Source: Iningainema tapete BLCC-T55 (lineage in GTDB: Bacteria > Cyanobacteriota > Cyanobacteriia > Cyanobacteriales > Nostocaceae). Taken from it: DNA of 64,000 bases. Within the stretch, counting starts at the first letter, position 1. Every line of letters begins with the position of its first letter. The notes beneath the pieces were generated by a model. The model did no database searches. It was given only the letters and a program-made list of their open reading frames with translations, and had not been told where the DNA came from. Positions 17,206 to 26,357 of this stretch are shown one piece after another. The stretch lies in the NCBI RefSeq assembly GCF_014698965.1, contig NZ_JACXAE010000054.1:62001-126000 (forward strand), given 5' to 3'. The translations under genes and the position numbers were made by a program.

Positions 17206-20063
17206 CGGCTAACATTAACCAAGCCCGTGCAATGCGAGTTGCTGTTAATCGGATCGAAGGGTTTGCCAAGCAATTTGGGGAAGCACACCGCAACCTAGCT
17301 CGTCACGCGGCATTTCCCTTGGTACTTACCCCTGATTTGCTCTACCAAATTTGGGCAAATTTTGTCCCCGAAGCTCCTTGGACAGCGGTAGCTCATGTAC
17401 TGCTGTCGCGCCTATGTCGTCAAGTGGGCTATGAGATGTATGAGATGGATATTACAGATCGCAATCTGTTGCTGAGGGAATTGAAGAAGCAGTTTGGGCA
17501 GGAGCGATTTGACGAACTGGGTGAGTTTCTGCTGGATTATGTGGCGCAGCGGCTCACTGATGACGATCCGGATACACAGGATTTAGCACAAGCTCAGGAG
17601 TGGACGGCGTTGGTTTATACCAAGCCTGTAGAGGCAGCGCGGGAGTTGGCACAGGCGTTAAGTGCGAGGGTGAAGCAGGAGGATATGGCTGAGGTGTTGC
17701 GCTTAGCCTCTTTGGTAGAAACCCTTGCGGAGCCGTTGGTGGAGATGGGATTTGAACCTTTACTGGTTTACAGTCGTGGGATGAAGAGCTTTGTTAGCGA
17801 TGATTTGGATAGAGCTGCAAAGCAATTCCGTCAGCTGCCTCAACAGGGACGTAGAGTACAGGTTGCCGGAGTAAGTTTAGATATCCCATCAGCAGCACCC
17901 ATCCCTCCCATGCCAGTAGCAGAACCAGAATTACCAGAAGGACAGGTGGATTTAACTTCGGCGTTTTATGTGGAGCGATCGCCAATCGAATCTCGCTGCT
18001 ACGAGGAAATTTTGAAGCCAGGAGGTTTCATCCGAATCAAAGCGCCCCGGCAAATGGGTAAAACATCTCTCATGATGCGGATTCTTGATAAAGCTTCACA
18101 ACAAGGTTTCCTAGCTGTACATTTGAACTTTCAACTGGCAGATAGGAAGGTTTTTGCCAATTTGGAGCAATTCCTCCACTGGTTTTGTGCCAGTGTGGGA
18201 CAGAAACTGGGGTTACCCAACAAGTTAGCGGATTACTGGGACGAGATTTTGGGTAGTAAACTTAACTGCACCGTTTATTTCCAGGAGTATCTCCTAGCAC
18301 AAATCAACCAACCTCTGGTTTTGGGATTGGATGAAGTCGATTTAGCCTTCCAACATCTGGAAATTGTCGCTGACTTTTTTGGACTGTTACGCGCTTGGCA
18401 TGAGGAGGCAAAAAATCTAGATATTTGGAAGAAACTGCGGTTGATTTTGGTGCATTCTACAGAAGTTTATATCCCCCTGAACATTACTCAATCACCAATG
18501 AATGTGGGCTTGGCGATTGAGTTACCGGAGTTCAACGCCGAACAGGTGCTTTCTTTAGCACAAAGACATGGACTCAATTGGAGTTCTACCCAAGTTGAAC
18601 AGCTGATGGCGATGGTAGGAGGGCATCCATATCTAGTGCGGGTGGCGCTGTATCAAATTGCGCGGAGTGAGATGACGCTGGAACAACTACTGCAAATTGC
18701 CCATACAGCAGAATTTCCGTATAGCGACCATCTGCACCGCCATTTGTTAAACCTGGAGGAAAATCAAGAACTGCTGGCAGCAATGAAGCAAGTAGTTGCC
18801 GCAATTAATCCAGTAAGGATAGACTCAAGGGCAGCGTTTAAGTTACGCAGTATGGGGCTAGTGAAATTCAGGGGCAATAATGTCCAACCTTTGTGTGACT
18901 TGTATCGGCATTATTTTCGTAATAGGCTAGACTACAAACACTTAAATGAAGAAGTTTACGAAAATTATTTCCAAGTCGGGGGTAGTCTACGGTTTGATAC
19001 CCCAAGCTATGTAACACGGCAGGCAGATCAAGACTTGTACGAAGCGTTGAAGGCAAGAGAGTTTTGTTATCAACTAGGCTCGCGGCAGATGGGAAGATCT
19101 AGCTTACGGGTGCGAACTAGGGAAAGGTTGCAAGCTGAAGGAATTGTTTGTGCTGTAATTAACTTAACAACAATTGGTAGTCAGCAGCTTACACCAGAAC
19201 AGTGGTATGGGGGTGTAGTGAGAAGTTTGGTGAGTCGTTTTAAGCTTTCAGAAAAGTTTAATTTGCGGAGTTGGTGGCGCGATCGCGATCGCATTTCTCC
19301 TGTACAGCGATTGAGTGAATTTATCGAAGAAGTTCTGCTTGTTGAGATTTCTCAACAGATTGTCATTTTTGTAGATGAAATTGATAGTGTTTTCAGCTTG
19401 AATTTTTCGATTGACGATTTTTTTGCTTTGATTCGTGATTGCTATGATCAGCGTGCTAATAAGCCAGAATATAATCGCCTCACTTTTGCAGTACTGGGAG
19501 TAGCTACTCTCGCCGATTTGATTCAAGACAAAAAACGCACGCCGTTTGATATTGGTCGAGCGATTAAACTCAATGGCTTTACTCTGCATGAGGTTCAACC
19601 TTTAGCTCAGGGATTGGTGGAAAAGGTAGACAATCCCCAGGCTGTGCTTAGAGAGGTGTTGTCCTGGACAGGTGGGCAACCTTTTCTCACCCAAAAGCTT
19701 TGTAAACTTGTCAGCAATTCCGAATATCCCATTTCCGCAGGAAGTGAAGCACAGAGGGTGGAGCTGCTCGTGCAAACACAGGTGATTGAGAATTGGGAAT
19801 CCCAAGATGAGCCAGAGCATCTGAAGACAATATGTGATCGCCTTCTGCGGAGTGGGCGCAGCAGCCAGATGCTGATACTCTATCAGCAAATTTTACAACA
19901 GGGCGAAGTAGTAACTGATGACAGTCCCGAACAAACGAAATTGTTGCTGTCAGGATTAGTTGTCGAGCAGCGTGGCAAGCTAAGAGTTTATAACCGCATT
20001 TATAAGAGTGTATTTAACGCGGCTTGGGTTGACTTGGTGATGGCGACAACAGGTATGGCATGA
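17193..20063 (+). CDS. large protein with two tandem AAA-like (AAA_35-type) ATPase domains
   Basis: About 956 residues from the ATG at 17193, preceded by GGGAG; an earlier ATG at 17175 lacks such a site. The first 230 residues are helical and close the vWA-MoxR cassette. Two AAA-like domains follow. The first has TSAFYVERSPIE, then Walker A APRQMGKTS (about 283-292) and VLGLDEVDL. The second has SYVTRQADQDLYEAL, GSRQMGRSS (about 629-637, Lys replaced by Arg) and IVIFVDEIDSVF. The second P-loop is therefore degenerate and may bind but not hydrolyse ATP. It is the last gene of the cassette and the most likely effector or sensor arm; no nuclease or protease motif is visible. Confidence 0.75.
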   Translation: MADVTANINQARAMRVAVNRIEGFAKQFGEAHRNLARHAAFPLVLTPDLLYQIWANFVPEAPWTAVAHVLLSRLCRQVGYEMYEMDITDRNLLLRELKKQFGQERFDELGEFLLDYVAQRLTDDDPDTQDLAQAQEWTALVYTKPVEAARELAQALSARVKQEDMAEVLRLASLVETLAEPLVEMGFEPLLVYSRGMKSFVSDDLDRAAKQFRQLPQQGRRVQVAGVSLDIPSAAPIPPMPVAEPELPEGQVDLTSAFYVERSPIESRCYEEILKPGGFIRIKAPRQMGKTSLMMRILDKASQQGFLAVHLNFQLADRKVFANLEQFLHWFCASVGQKLGLPNKLADYWDEILGSKLNCTVYFQEYLLAQINQPLVLGLDEVDLAFQHLEIVADFFGLLRAWHEEAKNLDIWKKLRLILVHSTEVYIPLNITQSPMNVGLAIELPEFNAEQVLSLAQRHGLNWSSTQVEQLMAMVGGHPYLVRVALYQIARSEMTLEQLLQIAHTAEFPYSDHLHRHLLNLEENQELLAAMKQVVAAINPVRIDSRAAFKLRSMGLVKFRGNNVQPLCDLYRHYFRNRLDYKHLNEEVYENYFQVGGSLRFDTPSYVTRQADQDLYEALKAREFCYQLGSRQMGRSSLRVRTRERLQAEGIVCAVINLTTIGSQQLTPEQWYGGVVRSLVSRFKLSEKFNLRSWWRDRDRISPVQRLSEFIEEVLLVEISQQIVIFVDEIDSVFSLNFSIDDFFALIRDCYDQRANKPEYNRLTFAVLGVATLADLIQDKKRTPFDIGRAIKLNGFTLHEVQPLAQGLVEKVDNPQAVLREVLSWTGGQPFLTQKLCKLVSNSEYPISAGSEAQRVELLVQTQVIENWESQDEPEHLKTICDRLLRSGRSSQMLILYQQILQQGEVVTDDSPEQTKLLLSGLVVEQRGKLRVYNRIYKSVFNAAWVDLVMATTGMA

Positions 20064-20183
20064 ACTCAACAATCGCACTAGCGGTCAAGTATAGTATCAC
20101 GGATTTAACAACAACAGTTCAACTAACCACTAAAGTTTGATCGCTACCACCTCTCAATAACTAGCGATCGCTCCCTCAAGTTT

Positions 20184-20597
20184 TTACGGATACCGTTTTT
20201 GACTAATCAATACTTGACGCTCAAGTATGCGATTGGGAGCATTCAACTTAAGTAACCTTACAGTAGCTTGACCTATCTGAGTTATGCTTTCAATTCTGGC
20301 ATCATGAAGAGAAAAATGCTCATCCCAAACCTGGCGACGGGGATTAAACAATGGAGTAATTTCTTCACTTACTGGGTCTATTGTAGCGAAATCAGAACCT
20401 TTATGACGGTTACAAGATAAACAGGAAAGAGCCAAATTATCAGCACTGGTTTGACCTCCGTGTTTTAGGGCAATAATATGATCCACTTCATGACTGTAAA
20501 TAGAAACATCTTGATGAATCAAGCAATATTCACAGCGCCCCGAAGCCCTTTCAACAACTAATCGCCGGAGTTCGGCTGGAATTTAACTAGAAGTCAT
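20184..20597 (-). pseudogene. HNH endonuclease with in-frame stop at codon 5
   Basis: The protein after the stop carries a full HNH motif: CEYC zinc ligands, then HEVDHIIALKHGGQT, DNLALSCLSCNRHKGSD. The natural start is the ATG at 20597, placed immediately after the TAA of the gene upstream. However, codons 1-5 read M-T-S-S-stop (TAA at 20585-20583), then continue I-P-A-E-L-R-R-L-V. Without this stop the protein would be 137 residues. The first internal start, a TTG at 20522, would remove both CEYC cysteines. I therefore call it a nonsense-mutated gene; rare ATT initiation at 20582 or readthrough cannot be excluded. Confidence 0.7.
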
Positions 20598-20978
20598 TTA
20601 TTGAATAGCAGAATAAGCTTTTGCTTTGAGTAAAATCATCAGATGTTCTAGCTGCTCGTAAACATCTAATTCTGCCACTTCCATATGAGTCAACTTTACT
20701 TCACGATTTTTTTCTAGTAAGGTTTGTAGGCGAGTTTGAGCAGAAGTTGAAACTTTAAAAGCAGTAATTTCTTCTGGAGTTGGACCCTTAATTAAGAAGT
20801 CAAGAACTTCTTGATAAACAGTAGGAATATCTGTATAATTTGATATTACCTCACTTTCAATTTTGTTTGACTCTTTAGTTGTTTCTAGAAGTTGCAAAAG
20901 CAGTTCGGGTAAGCGATTTTGCAGAGGTTCTAGACGTTGAGCCAGTTCATCAGGAATTTGAATTGTTACTTCTGCCAT
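20598..20978 (-). CDS. antitoxin-like protein paired with HNH gene
   Basis: A 126-residue soluble protein. It opens with MAEVTIQIPDELAQRLEPLQ, the short strand-helix start shared by many ribbon-helix-helix or DUF-type antitoxins, followed by leucine-rich helices (LPELLLQLLETTKE) and a charged C-terminal half. Its TAA stop directly abuts the ATG of the HNH reading frame (TAAATG), so the two were made as a coupled pair. I infer an antitoxin or regulator role from position and fold type only. A truncated second copy of its first half is present at 13519-13622. Confidence 0.65.
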   Translation of the reverse strand: MAEVTIQIPDELAQRLEPLQNRLPELLLQLLETTKESNKIESEVISNYTDIPTVYQEVLDFLIKGPTPEEITAFKVSTSAQTRLQTLLEKNREVKLTHMEVAELDVYEQLEHLMILLKAKAYSAIQ

Positions 20979-21142
20979 TATTGTTCGTCATTGACTTTCT
21001 AGTTGCACCTTAGCATGTTTCTTAGCGTGAGTACAAAGTGTGCCGTAGGTATTCACCCACAATCGACCCTCCCTCTCCACAAAAAGCGATCGCCCACAGT
21101 CAAAACCACCTCTTTACAACCAACTATCGCCTATCTTAAAAA

Positions 21143-21454
21143 CTACCGCTGATAAAAAGAACGGGCAAAATTTAATACTTCCCACTGACGTTCCTCAGAT
21201 AAATTGGAGAGCGCAGCCACAAGCTGTTGCGATACTGATAACCAACTTTTAGTTTTTGCCTTCCACACGACAATAAATTTGTCAGGCGATAGCGTACATA
21301 GTGCTAAAGTTTCTCCGTTTTCATTGGTAAACTCTACTTCATAATGATTATCGTCGTAACACTCTACGATTGTTCCTTGAACTCCTGCACGGAGATTATC
21401 TTCAGGCATATCCACCAGCAATTCAATTACATCATATAGTTCTGGTTCACTCAT
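21143..21454 (-). CDS. DUF4926 domain protein
   Basis: A 103-residue protein. Residues 1-60 match DUF4926 (LYDVIELLVDMPEDNLRAGVQGTIVECYDDNHYEVEFTN), a small SH3-like beta barrel common in cyanobacteria beside toxin-like genes. The C-terminal 35 residues (QQLVAALSNLSEERQWEVLNFARSF) look like the DUF2281-type helical tail of antitoxins. The start is certain: GGAGGAG lies just before the ATG. It is alone, so if it is half of a toxin-antitoxin pair, the partner is missing. Confidence 0.75.
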   Translation of the reverse strand: MSEPELYDVIELLVDMPEDNLRAGVQGTIVECYDDNHYEVEFTNENGETLALCTLSPDKFIVVWKAKTKSWLSVSQQLVAALSNLSEERQWEVLNFARSFYQR

Positions 21455-21637
21455 TGTCTCCTCCGTATATAAAGCGTTACCAACCTGGCTGTATCACTTT
21501 GATGTTCTACTATCCATGCTGTACGCACTATTTCGCTACTGTGCCGAAGTGCGATCGCACTCGCCTACCAAAATGCGCTCATACTTGGGTGTAAATTATA
21601 AAATTGTAGTAGACTCAAATCCGTTAGGAGATTCGTC

Positions 21638-22192
21638 ATGTCTCTCAATATTGAGGATTTAGAAAAACTGCAAGCTCAATTAACTGAAGCCCATCTTGAC
21701 TACCAGATGGAGCTAGTCGATGGGAAGATAATCATAATGGGACTATCAGACTACCTTTCAGAAGAAGTAATTGCCAGATTAATGTTTTTCCTGCAAAGCT
21801 GGGTACTGAGCCGTAATCTGGGGCGTATCACAGGTTCAAGTGCAGGATTTAGGCTACCTGATGGCAACTTACGTGGTCCTGATGTGTCTTTTGTTTCAGC
21901 ACAACGCCTGCGTCAAAGCCCCCGTACTTTTGCGCAGATAGTTCCTGATTTGATGGTAGAAGTAAAATCATCCACAGACCGAATCAAACCTCTTCAAGAG
22001 AAAATCCAAGAATTCCTCAAACTGGGGACACAAGTAGGGATTCTAATTGATCCAGATAAAAAGACTGCTACTATTTATCATTCTACAGGAGAACCCACTG
22101 TACTAGGAAATGATGATATTTTGACTATACCAGAATTACTACCAGGTTGGGAACTACCAATTTCTCAATTGTGGCCTCCCGTATTTGAATAA
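21638..22192 (+). CDS. Uma2 family (DUF820) PD-(D/E)XK nuclease-like protein
   Basis: A 184-residue Uma2 protein, one of three in this window. The restriction-endonuclease-like core is visible as GSSAGFRLPDGNLRGPDVSFVS (catalytic Asp in GPDVSFV) and LMVEVKSSTDR (Glu-x-Lys). Uma2 proteins are abundant in cyanobacteria and are thought to be nuclease-like proteins of mobile origin, but their role is not established. It has an AGGAG site before the ATG. It is monocistronic. Confidence 0.88.
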   Translation: MSLNIEDLEKLQAQLTEAHLDYQMELVDGKIIIMGLSDYLSEEVIARLMFFLQSWVLSRNLGRITGSSAGFRLPDGNLRGPDVSFVSAQRLRQSPRTFAQIVPDLMVEVKSSTDRIKPLQEKIQEFLKLGTQVGILIDPDKKTATIYHSTGEPTVLGNDDILTIPELLPGWELPISQLWPPVFE

Positions 22193-22262
22193 GTAAGTGA
22201 AATTAAATATAAAATAAACTTTACGTTCGTAGTACCCGACTAGAGCGTAGGGGTGTTGGTTA

Positions 22263-22280
22263 TAAGCACTAAAGTGCTTA
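22263..22280. repeat. short palindrome TAAGCACT/AGTGCTTA
   Basis: Perfect 8-base arms TAAGCACT and AGTGCTTA with a 2-base centre, followed by CTACAAAC. It lies between the Uma2 and pentapeptide genes and could act as a terminator for the former. Confidence 0.55.
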
Positions 22281-22362
22281 CTACAAACTTCAGAATTGTC
22301 TTCACCTGCGCTACTTAGATCGGGATAATTAGATTGAGGATGTGCTATTAGGTAAAAGTACA

Positions 22363-22872
22363 ATGAAGTTTAGGTTAAACAATCGGATTTGGGCAAGTGT
22401 AGTGTGCGTATTGCTTGGGGTAGTGATTTGGATTGCTTCTCCTGTTGGTTTGATACCACAAGCTTTAGCACTTGACTACAACAAAGAAAGCTTGATTGAG
22501 GGCGATTTTTCGGGGCGTGACTTAACAGATTCCAGCTTTTCCCACGCTAATCTACGCTACAGCAACTTTAGTCACGCCAATTTGAGCGGTGTTAGTTTCT
22601 TCGCTGCTAACCTTGAATCGGCAAATTTTGAAGGAGCCAATCTGACTAATGCTACTTTAGACTCGGCTCGGATTATCAAAGCTAACCTCAAAGACGCAGT
22701 GTTAGAGGGCGCTTTTGCTGCTAACGCCAAGTTTGATGGTGCGATTATTGAAGGGGCAGATTTTACTGATGTGCTGCTGCGTAAAGATGAGCAAAACAAA
22801 TTGTGCAAGGTAGCAAAAGGCACTAACCCAGTTACTGGGCGCGACACCCGCGATACTTTGTTTTGTCCGTAG
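22363..22872 (+). CDS. exported (lumenal) pentapeptide-repeat protein
   Basis: A 169-residue precursor when started at the ATG at 22363; a GTG at 22342 would add 7 residues before the signal. The signal peptide runs from basic KFRLNNR through a hydrophobic core to PQALALD. The body is a right-handed beta-helix of A(D/N)LXX repeats ([36 protein letters not shown]). The ending [22 protein letters not shown] has two cysteines that may form a disulfide. This is the layout of plant and cyanobacterial thylakoid-lumen pentapeptide proteins such as TL17-type. Function is unknown. Confidence 0.85.
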   Translation: MKFRLNNRIWASVVCVLLGVVIWIASPVGLIPQALALDYNKESLIEGDFSGRDLTDSSFSHANLRYSNFSHANLSGVSFFAANLESANFEGANLTNATLDSARIIKANLKDAVLEGAFAANAKFDGAIIEGADFTDVLLRKDEQNKLCKVAKGTNPVTGRDTRDTLFCP

Positions 22873-22892
22873 TTAAAGATTTTTGAAAATAT

Positions 22893-22953
22893 AACCACAG
22901 ATACACACAGACAGAAGTGTATTATTTGTGTGTATCTATGTTCATTTGTGGTT
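22893..22953. repeat. imperfect palindrome AACCACAGATACACACA family
   Basis: Arms beginning AACCACAGATACACACA and ending TTGTGTGTATCT...TTGTGGTT can fold into a long hairpin. This is a common dispersed repeat type in cyanobacterial genomes. It lies between the pentapeptide gene and the ABC exporter and may terminate the former. Confidence 0.6.
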
Positions 22954-23013
22954 TAATTAATCTACCTCGAAAAAGTTTCGGGAAGTAGTAAAATTTTATA
23001 TAATTCTCATATT

Positions 23014-24888
23014 ATGAGTACTTCCCACCTAAAAAAATCTGCTAAATCCTACCGTCGGCGCGAAAATGACTGGCGGCTATTTTTGCGTCTTGTACCTTAT
23101 GCTCGTCGTAGTGGAAGAGTACTGGCGCTATCAATGTTTTTACTTATACCAATTGCTGTGGCTAACGCGGCGCAACCTCTACTGATTGGACAAGTGATAT
23201 CCTTGGTACGTAATGAACCAAGTACATACACGTTTCTTGTCAATCGTCCACTATCACAGGGGCTAAATATCCTCGAAGTATTGTTACTATTCACGGTGGT
23301 GATACAACTGACTTTGACTGGCACTCAAGGTTATTTGGTACAGAGGGTAGGACAACAAATCACGGCGGCAATTCGTCAAGATTTATTTCATCATGTCACA
23401 TCTTTAAGTGTAAGATTTTTTGACCGCACACCTGTAGGTAAGTTAATCACTAGACTTACTAGTGATGTGGAAGTGTTGGGAGATGTTTTTTCTACGGGAG
23501 CGATCGGCATTGTATCAGATTTATTGTCGATGCTGGTGATTGTCGGCTTTATGCTGTACACAAAATGGGAACTGGCTTTGTTACTGCTATTAATTTTGGT
23601 TCCTGTCACCAGCTTGATTGTTTTGTTTCAGCAGCGATACCGTCAAGCTAATTACAAAGCTAGGGAAGAACTTTCTGGGCTGAACTCTCAGCTACAAGAA
23701 AATATTGTTGGCATTAATATAGTACAATTGTTCCGGCGAGAAAAGTTCAATGCCGAGTTGTTTCGAGTTACTAACCAACGTTATGTTAAAGAGGTAGATG
23801 AGACAATTTTTTTTGATTCGGCAGTTTCGGCAACACTAGAATGGGTTGCTCTCGTTGCAGTGGCAGGTGTTCTTTGGATTGGTGGCTATTTTATTTTAAA
23901 AAAAGAATTGACTTTTGGGATATTATCTGCATTTATATTGTATGCCCAAAAATTCTTTGACCCTTTACGGCAGTTTGCAGAAAAATTTACCACAATTCAA
24001 GCAGGTTTTACCGCGATTGAGCGTGTGAGCGAAATTTTAGATGAACCAATCGAGATAAGCGATCGCAGTAATCCCAGGTTCTCAATTTTTGATTTGAAAT
24101 TAGGATACATTGACGAGCTAACTGATAATCCTGCCCATATCAACAATACCAGACCGGCATTGGGAGAAATTAAATTTGAACACGTCTGGTTTGCCTATAA
24201 AGATGACGACTACGTAATTAAAGACTTAGACTTCACCATTCACCCAGGTGAGAAAGTAGCATTAGTTGGTCCTACTGGTGCAGGTAAGAGTTCTATTATC
24301 CGTCTTTTGTGCCGCCTTTATGAACCTAGTAGAGGACGTATTCTTGTCGATGGCGTAGATATCCGAGAAGTACCCCAAGCAGAATTACGAAGATACATGG
24401 CAGTAATTTTGCAAGAAGGTTTTTTGTTTGCTGGTGATGTGAAAAGTAACATAACTCTGGGCGATAGCTACGAAGAAGAAGAAATTACTGCCGCCGCCGA
24501 GAAAACCAATGTTGCTCAGTTGATTGAACAACTACCACAAGGCTATGAGACTCAACTTAGGGAGAGGGGTACAAATCTTTCGAGCGGACAAAAGCAACTT
24601 TTAGCATTTGCCCGTGCAGCAATTCGCAATCCACAAATCTTAGTACTAGATGAAGCGACGGCTAGCTTGGATGTGGGGACAGAAGCTTTAATTCAAGATG
24701 CTTTAGATGAGCTTTTAGTCGAACGTACAGCTATTATTATCGCTCACCGCTTATCGACAATTCGCGATGTGGATCGAATTTTCGTACTCAAGCGCGGAGA
24801 ATTAATCGAACAGGGAAGTCATGAACAGTTGCTGCAGCAAGGGGGACTTTATGCGACGCTACACAATTTACAAATGTTGGGAACTTAG
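23014..24888 (+). CDS. ABC exporter, fused permease-ATPase (MsbA/multidrug type)
   Basis: A 624-residue half-transporter that acts as a dimer. The N-terminal transmembrane domain (about 30-340) has six hydrophobic segments and the coupling region. A linker of about 40 residues precedes the ATPase domain. The latter has Walker A VGPTGAGKSS, Q-loop VILQEGFLF, signature NLSSGQKQLLAFARA, Walker B ILVLDEATASLD and H-loop IIAHRLST. The substrate cannot be told from sequence. The next gene, a GNAT acetyltransferase, starts 3 bases after the stop. Confidence 0.92.
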   Translation: MSTSHLKKSAKSYRRRENDWRLFLRLVPYARRSGRVLALSMFLLIPIAVANAAQPLLIGQVISLVRNEPSTYTFLVNRPLSQGLNILEVLLLFTVVIQLTLTGTQGYLVQRVGQQITAAIRQDLFHHVTSLSVRFFDRTPVGKLITRLTSDVEVLGDVFSTGAIGIVSDLLSMLVIVGFMLYTKWELALLLLLILVPVTSLIVLFQQRYRQANYKAREELSGLNSQLQENIVGINIVQLFRREKFNAELFRVTNQRYVKEVDETIFFDSAVSATLEWVALVAVAGVLWIGGYFILKKELTFGILSAFILYAQKFFDPLRQFAEKFTTIQAGFTAIERVSEILDEPIEISDRSNPRFSIFDLKLGYIDELTDNPAHINNTRPALGEIKFEHVWFAYKDDDYVIKDLDFTIHPGEKVALVGPTGAGKSSIIRLLCRLYEPSRGRILVDGVDIREVPQAELRRYMAVILQEGFLFAGDVKSNITLGDSYEEEEITAAAEKTNVAQLIEQLPQGYETQLRERGTNLSSGQKQLLAFARAAIRNPQILVLDEATASLDVGTEALIQDALDELLVERTAIIIAHRLSTIRDVDRIFVLKRGELIEQGSHEQLLQQGGLYATLHNLQMLGT

Positions 24889-24891
24889 ATT

Positions 24892-25329
24892 GTGGTAGAA
24901 GTACGCCTTGTAAAACATGAAGAATTAAATGATATGTTTTACCAAAGGTGGCTGGTGTTGAGAGCACCTTTGGCAATGCCGTTGGGAACTGAGAAAGACT
25001 TGTATGAAGATAGTGCCTTTCATCTAGTTGCCCTTAACGGCACACAAATTATTGGCTCGGCAAGACTGCGATTACTTTCTTCTGAGTTGGGCAGCATTGC
25101 CTATGTTGCTGTACTACCAGAATTCCGCAACCAAGGTATTGGCTCTCAACTCGTAAGAAAATCGCTCTTCATCGCTCAGCAAAAAAATCTGTCGGCTGTA
25201 AGATTGATGTCGCGCCCTAATGCCATTAACTTTTATCAGCGATTAGGATTTGTTTCTGAGGGAAAAGTCTTCGAGTATCTGGGCTTGAGTCACGTTTTCA
25301 TGTACTACAAGTTTCTGGTTGGCGCTTGA
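24892..25329 (+). CDS. GNAT family N-acetyltransferase
   Basis: A 145-residue GNAT protein starting at GTG 24892. The acetyl-CoA loop is visible as VLPEFRNQGIGSQLVRKSL (R-x-x-G-I-G), after the beta-strand GSIAYVAV, and the C-terminal strand pair ends with FYQRLGFVSEG. It is coupled to the ABC exporter upstream, so it may modify the exported compound, although that is only inferred. Its 3' end overlaps the sucraseferredoxin-like gene on the other strand by 87 bases, which is long for a convergent pair. Confidence 0.87.
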   Translation: MVEVRLVKHEELNDMFYQRWLVLRAPLAMPLGTEKDLYEDSAFHLVALNGTQIIGSARLRLLSSELGSIAYVAVLPEFRNQGIGSQLVRKSLFIAQQKNLSAVRLMSRPNAINFYQRLGFVSEGKVFEYLGLSHVFMYYKFLVGA

Positions 25330-26268
25330 GAGACTAGCTACAGCGTATTTAGGAAAAACATATTCTTGTTTTGCCTTGCAAGAACCCTTGATTTGTAGCT
25401 TTTTCGTGTCATATTTGATCAAGCTAGCTTGGTAGGTGTACAATTCACCATCTGGTTTTTCTAAAGTTAGTTCAGCTTGAATGGTATCGTTATCTAAGTT
25501 TTCTTCGATGATTCTTGCTGCAACTTTGTAGTCAAACCAATCCCATCCGTGCTGTAACATGATTTCTCGTTCTAAAACTTGTAGCTCAGATGACAGAATT
25601 CCCCAACCTCGATAAACTTTATTCAAGCATGTGATGTTGCCAGTACGGGTTAATATTGAATTGAATGAATCTGCATCCAATACGCCGTAGTATCTTCCTT
25701 CTGGCAAGTCGATGGCTGTTGGTGCAAATCTATGTCCCCCAAAGTGGCTGGATTTCCAAATTCTGACGTTATTTATGCCTAAATTAGCAACAGCGTTTGC
25801 TGCTTGGTGGTAAAAGGGAGTACCGTATCTGGCACAGCACATGTCAACACTGCCGTGGGTACATATTAATATGTCTCTGGAAGCTTTTGTCTCTACTTGC
25901 TCGTCAGAATTTCCATTCTTTAACCATCTTCTCACTACTGTTGCTACTTGCTCAATATTTTTTAGCTTGAATTCCAGCTTGCGATAGCCGTTTCCTAATC
26001 CATCTTTTCGATGGTAAATTAACAGGGTTGTACTGTCTGCTTTGTGTGATACACTATTAGCAATAAGTAAAAATCTTATTGGTAGTTTAGCTTGTTTTAC
26101 TTCCTCTACCAATGTCCGCAAGTTCTCAGAAACCCATTTGGAGTTGAAAGTTTCACCTAGCCACGGTTGAGGACACTCAACTAATATATAAGTTTGATGA
26201 TTGCTGGCACTGCCAATAATATCTTCTCCTGCTTGTTTTGAATGGTCGGAACAAAAGAATGTGTTCAT
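25243..26268 (-). CDS. sucraseferredoxin-like (thioredoxin-fold [2Fe-2S]) protein
   Basis: A 341-residue protein of the sucraseferredoxin-like family, which has a thioredoxin-fold ferredoxin. The family motif is present: ICTHGSVDMCCARYG (Cys136, Cys144, Cys145) followed by WKSSHFGGHRFAPT (His175, His179), probable ligands of a [2Fe-2S] centre. Such proteins are suspected electron carriers; the name comes from early annotation. It lies 89 bases downstream of the JmjC/cupin gene on the same strand, so it could supply electrons to that oxygenase. Its C-terminal 29 codons overlap the GNAT gene of the other strand. Confidence 0.85.
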   Translation of the reverse strand: MNTFFCSDHSKQAGEDIIGSASNHQTYILVECPQPWLGETFNSKWVSENLRTLVEEVKQAKLPIRFLLIANSVSHKADSTTLLIYHRKDGLGNGYRKLEFKLKNIEQVATVVRRWLKNGNSDEQVETKASRDILICTHGSVDMCCARYGTPFYHQAANAVANLGINNVRIWKSSHFGGHRFAPTAIDLPEGRYYGVLDADSFNSILTRTGNITCLNKVYRGWGILSSELQVLEREIMLQHGWDWFDYKVAARIIEENLDNDTIQAELTLEKPDGELYTYQASLIKYDTKKLQIKGSCKAKQEYVFPKYAVASLSSANQKLVVHENVTQAQILEDFSLRNKS

Positions 26269-26357
26269 TTATGGTATACTGAGTAGGTTGAATTGAATAC
26301 AAAAGGATATTACAAACAGAGTTGTGCTAATTGTTAATTGCTATAAACCATTAACAA

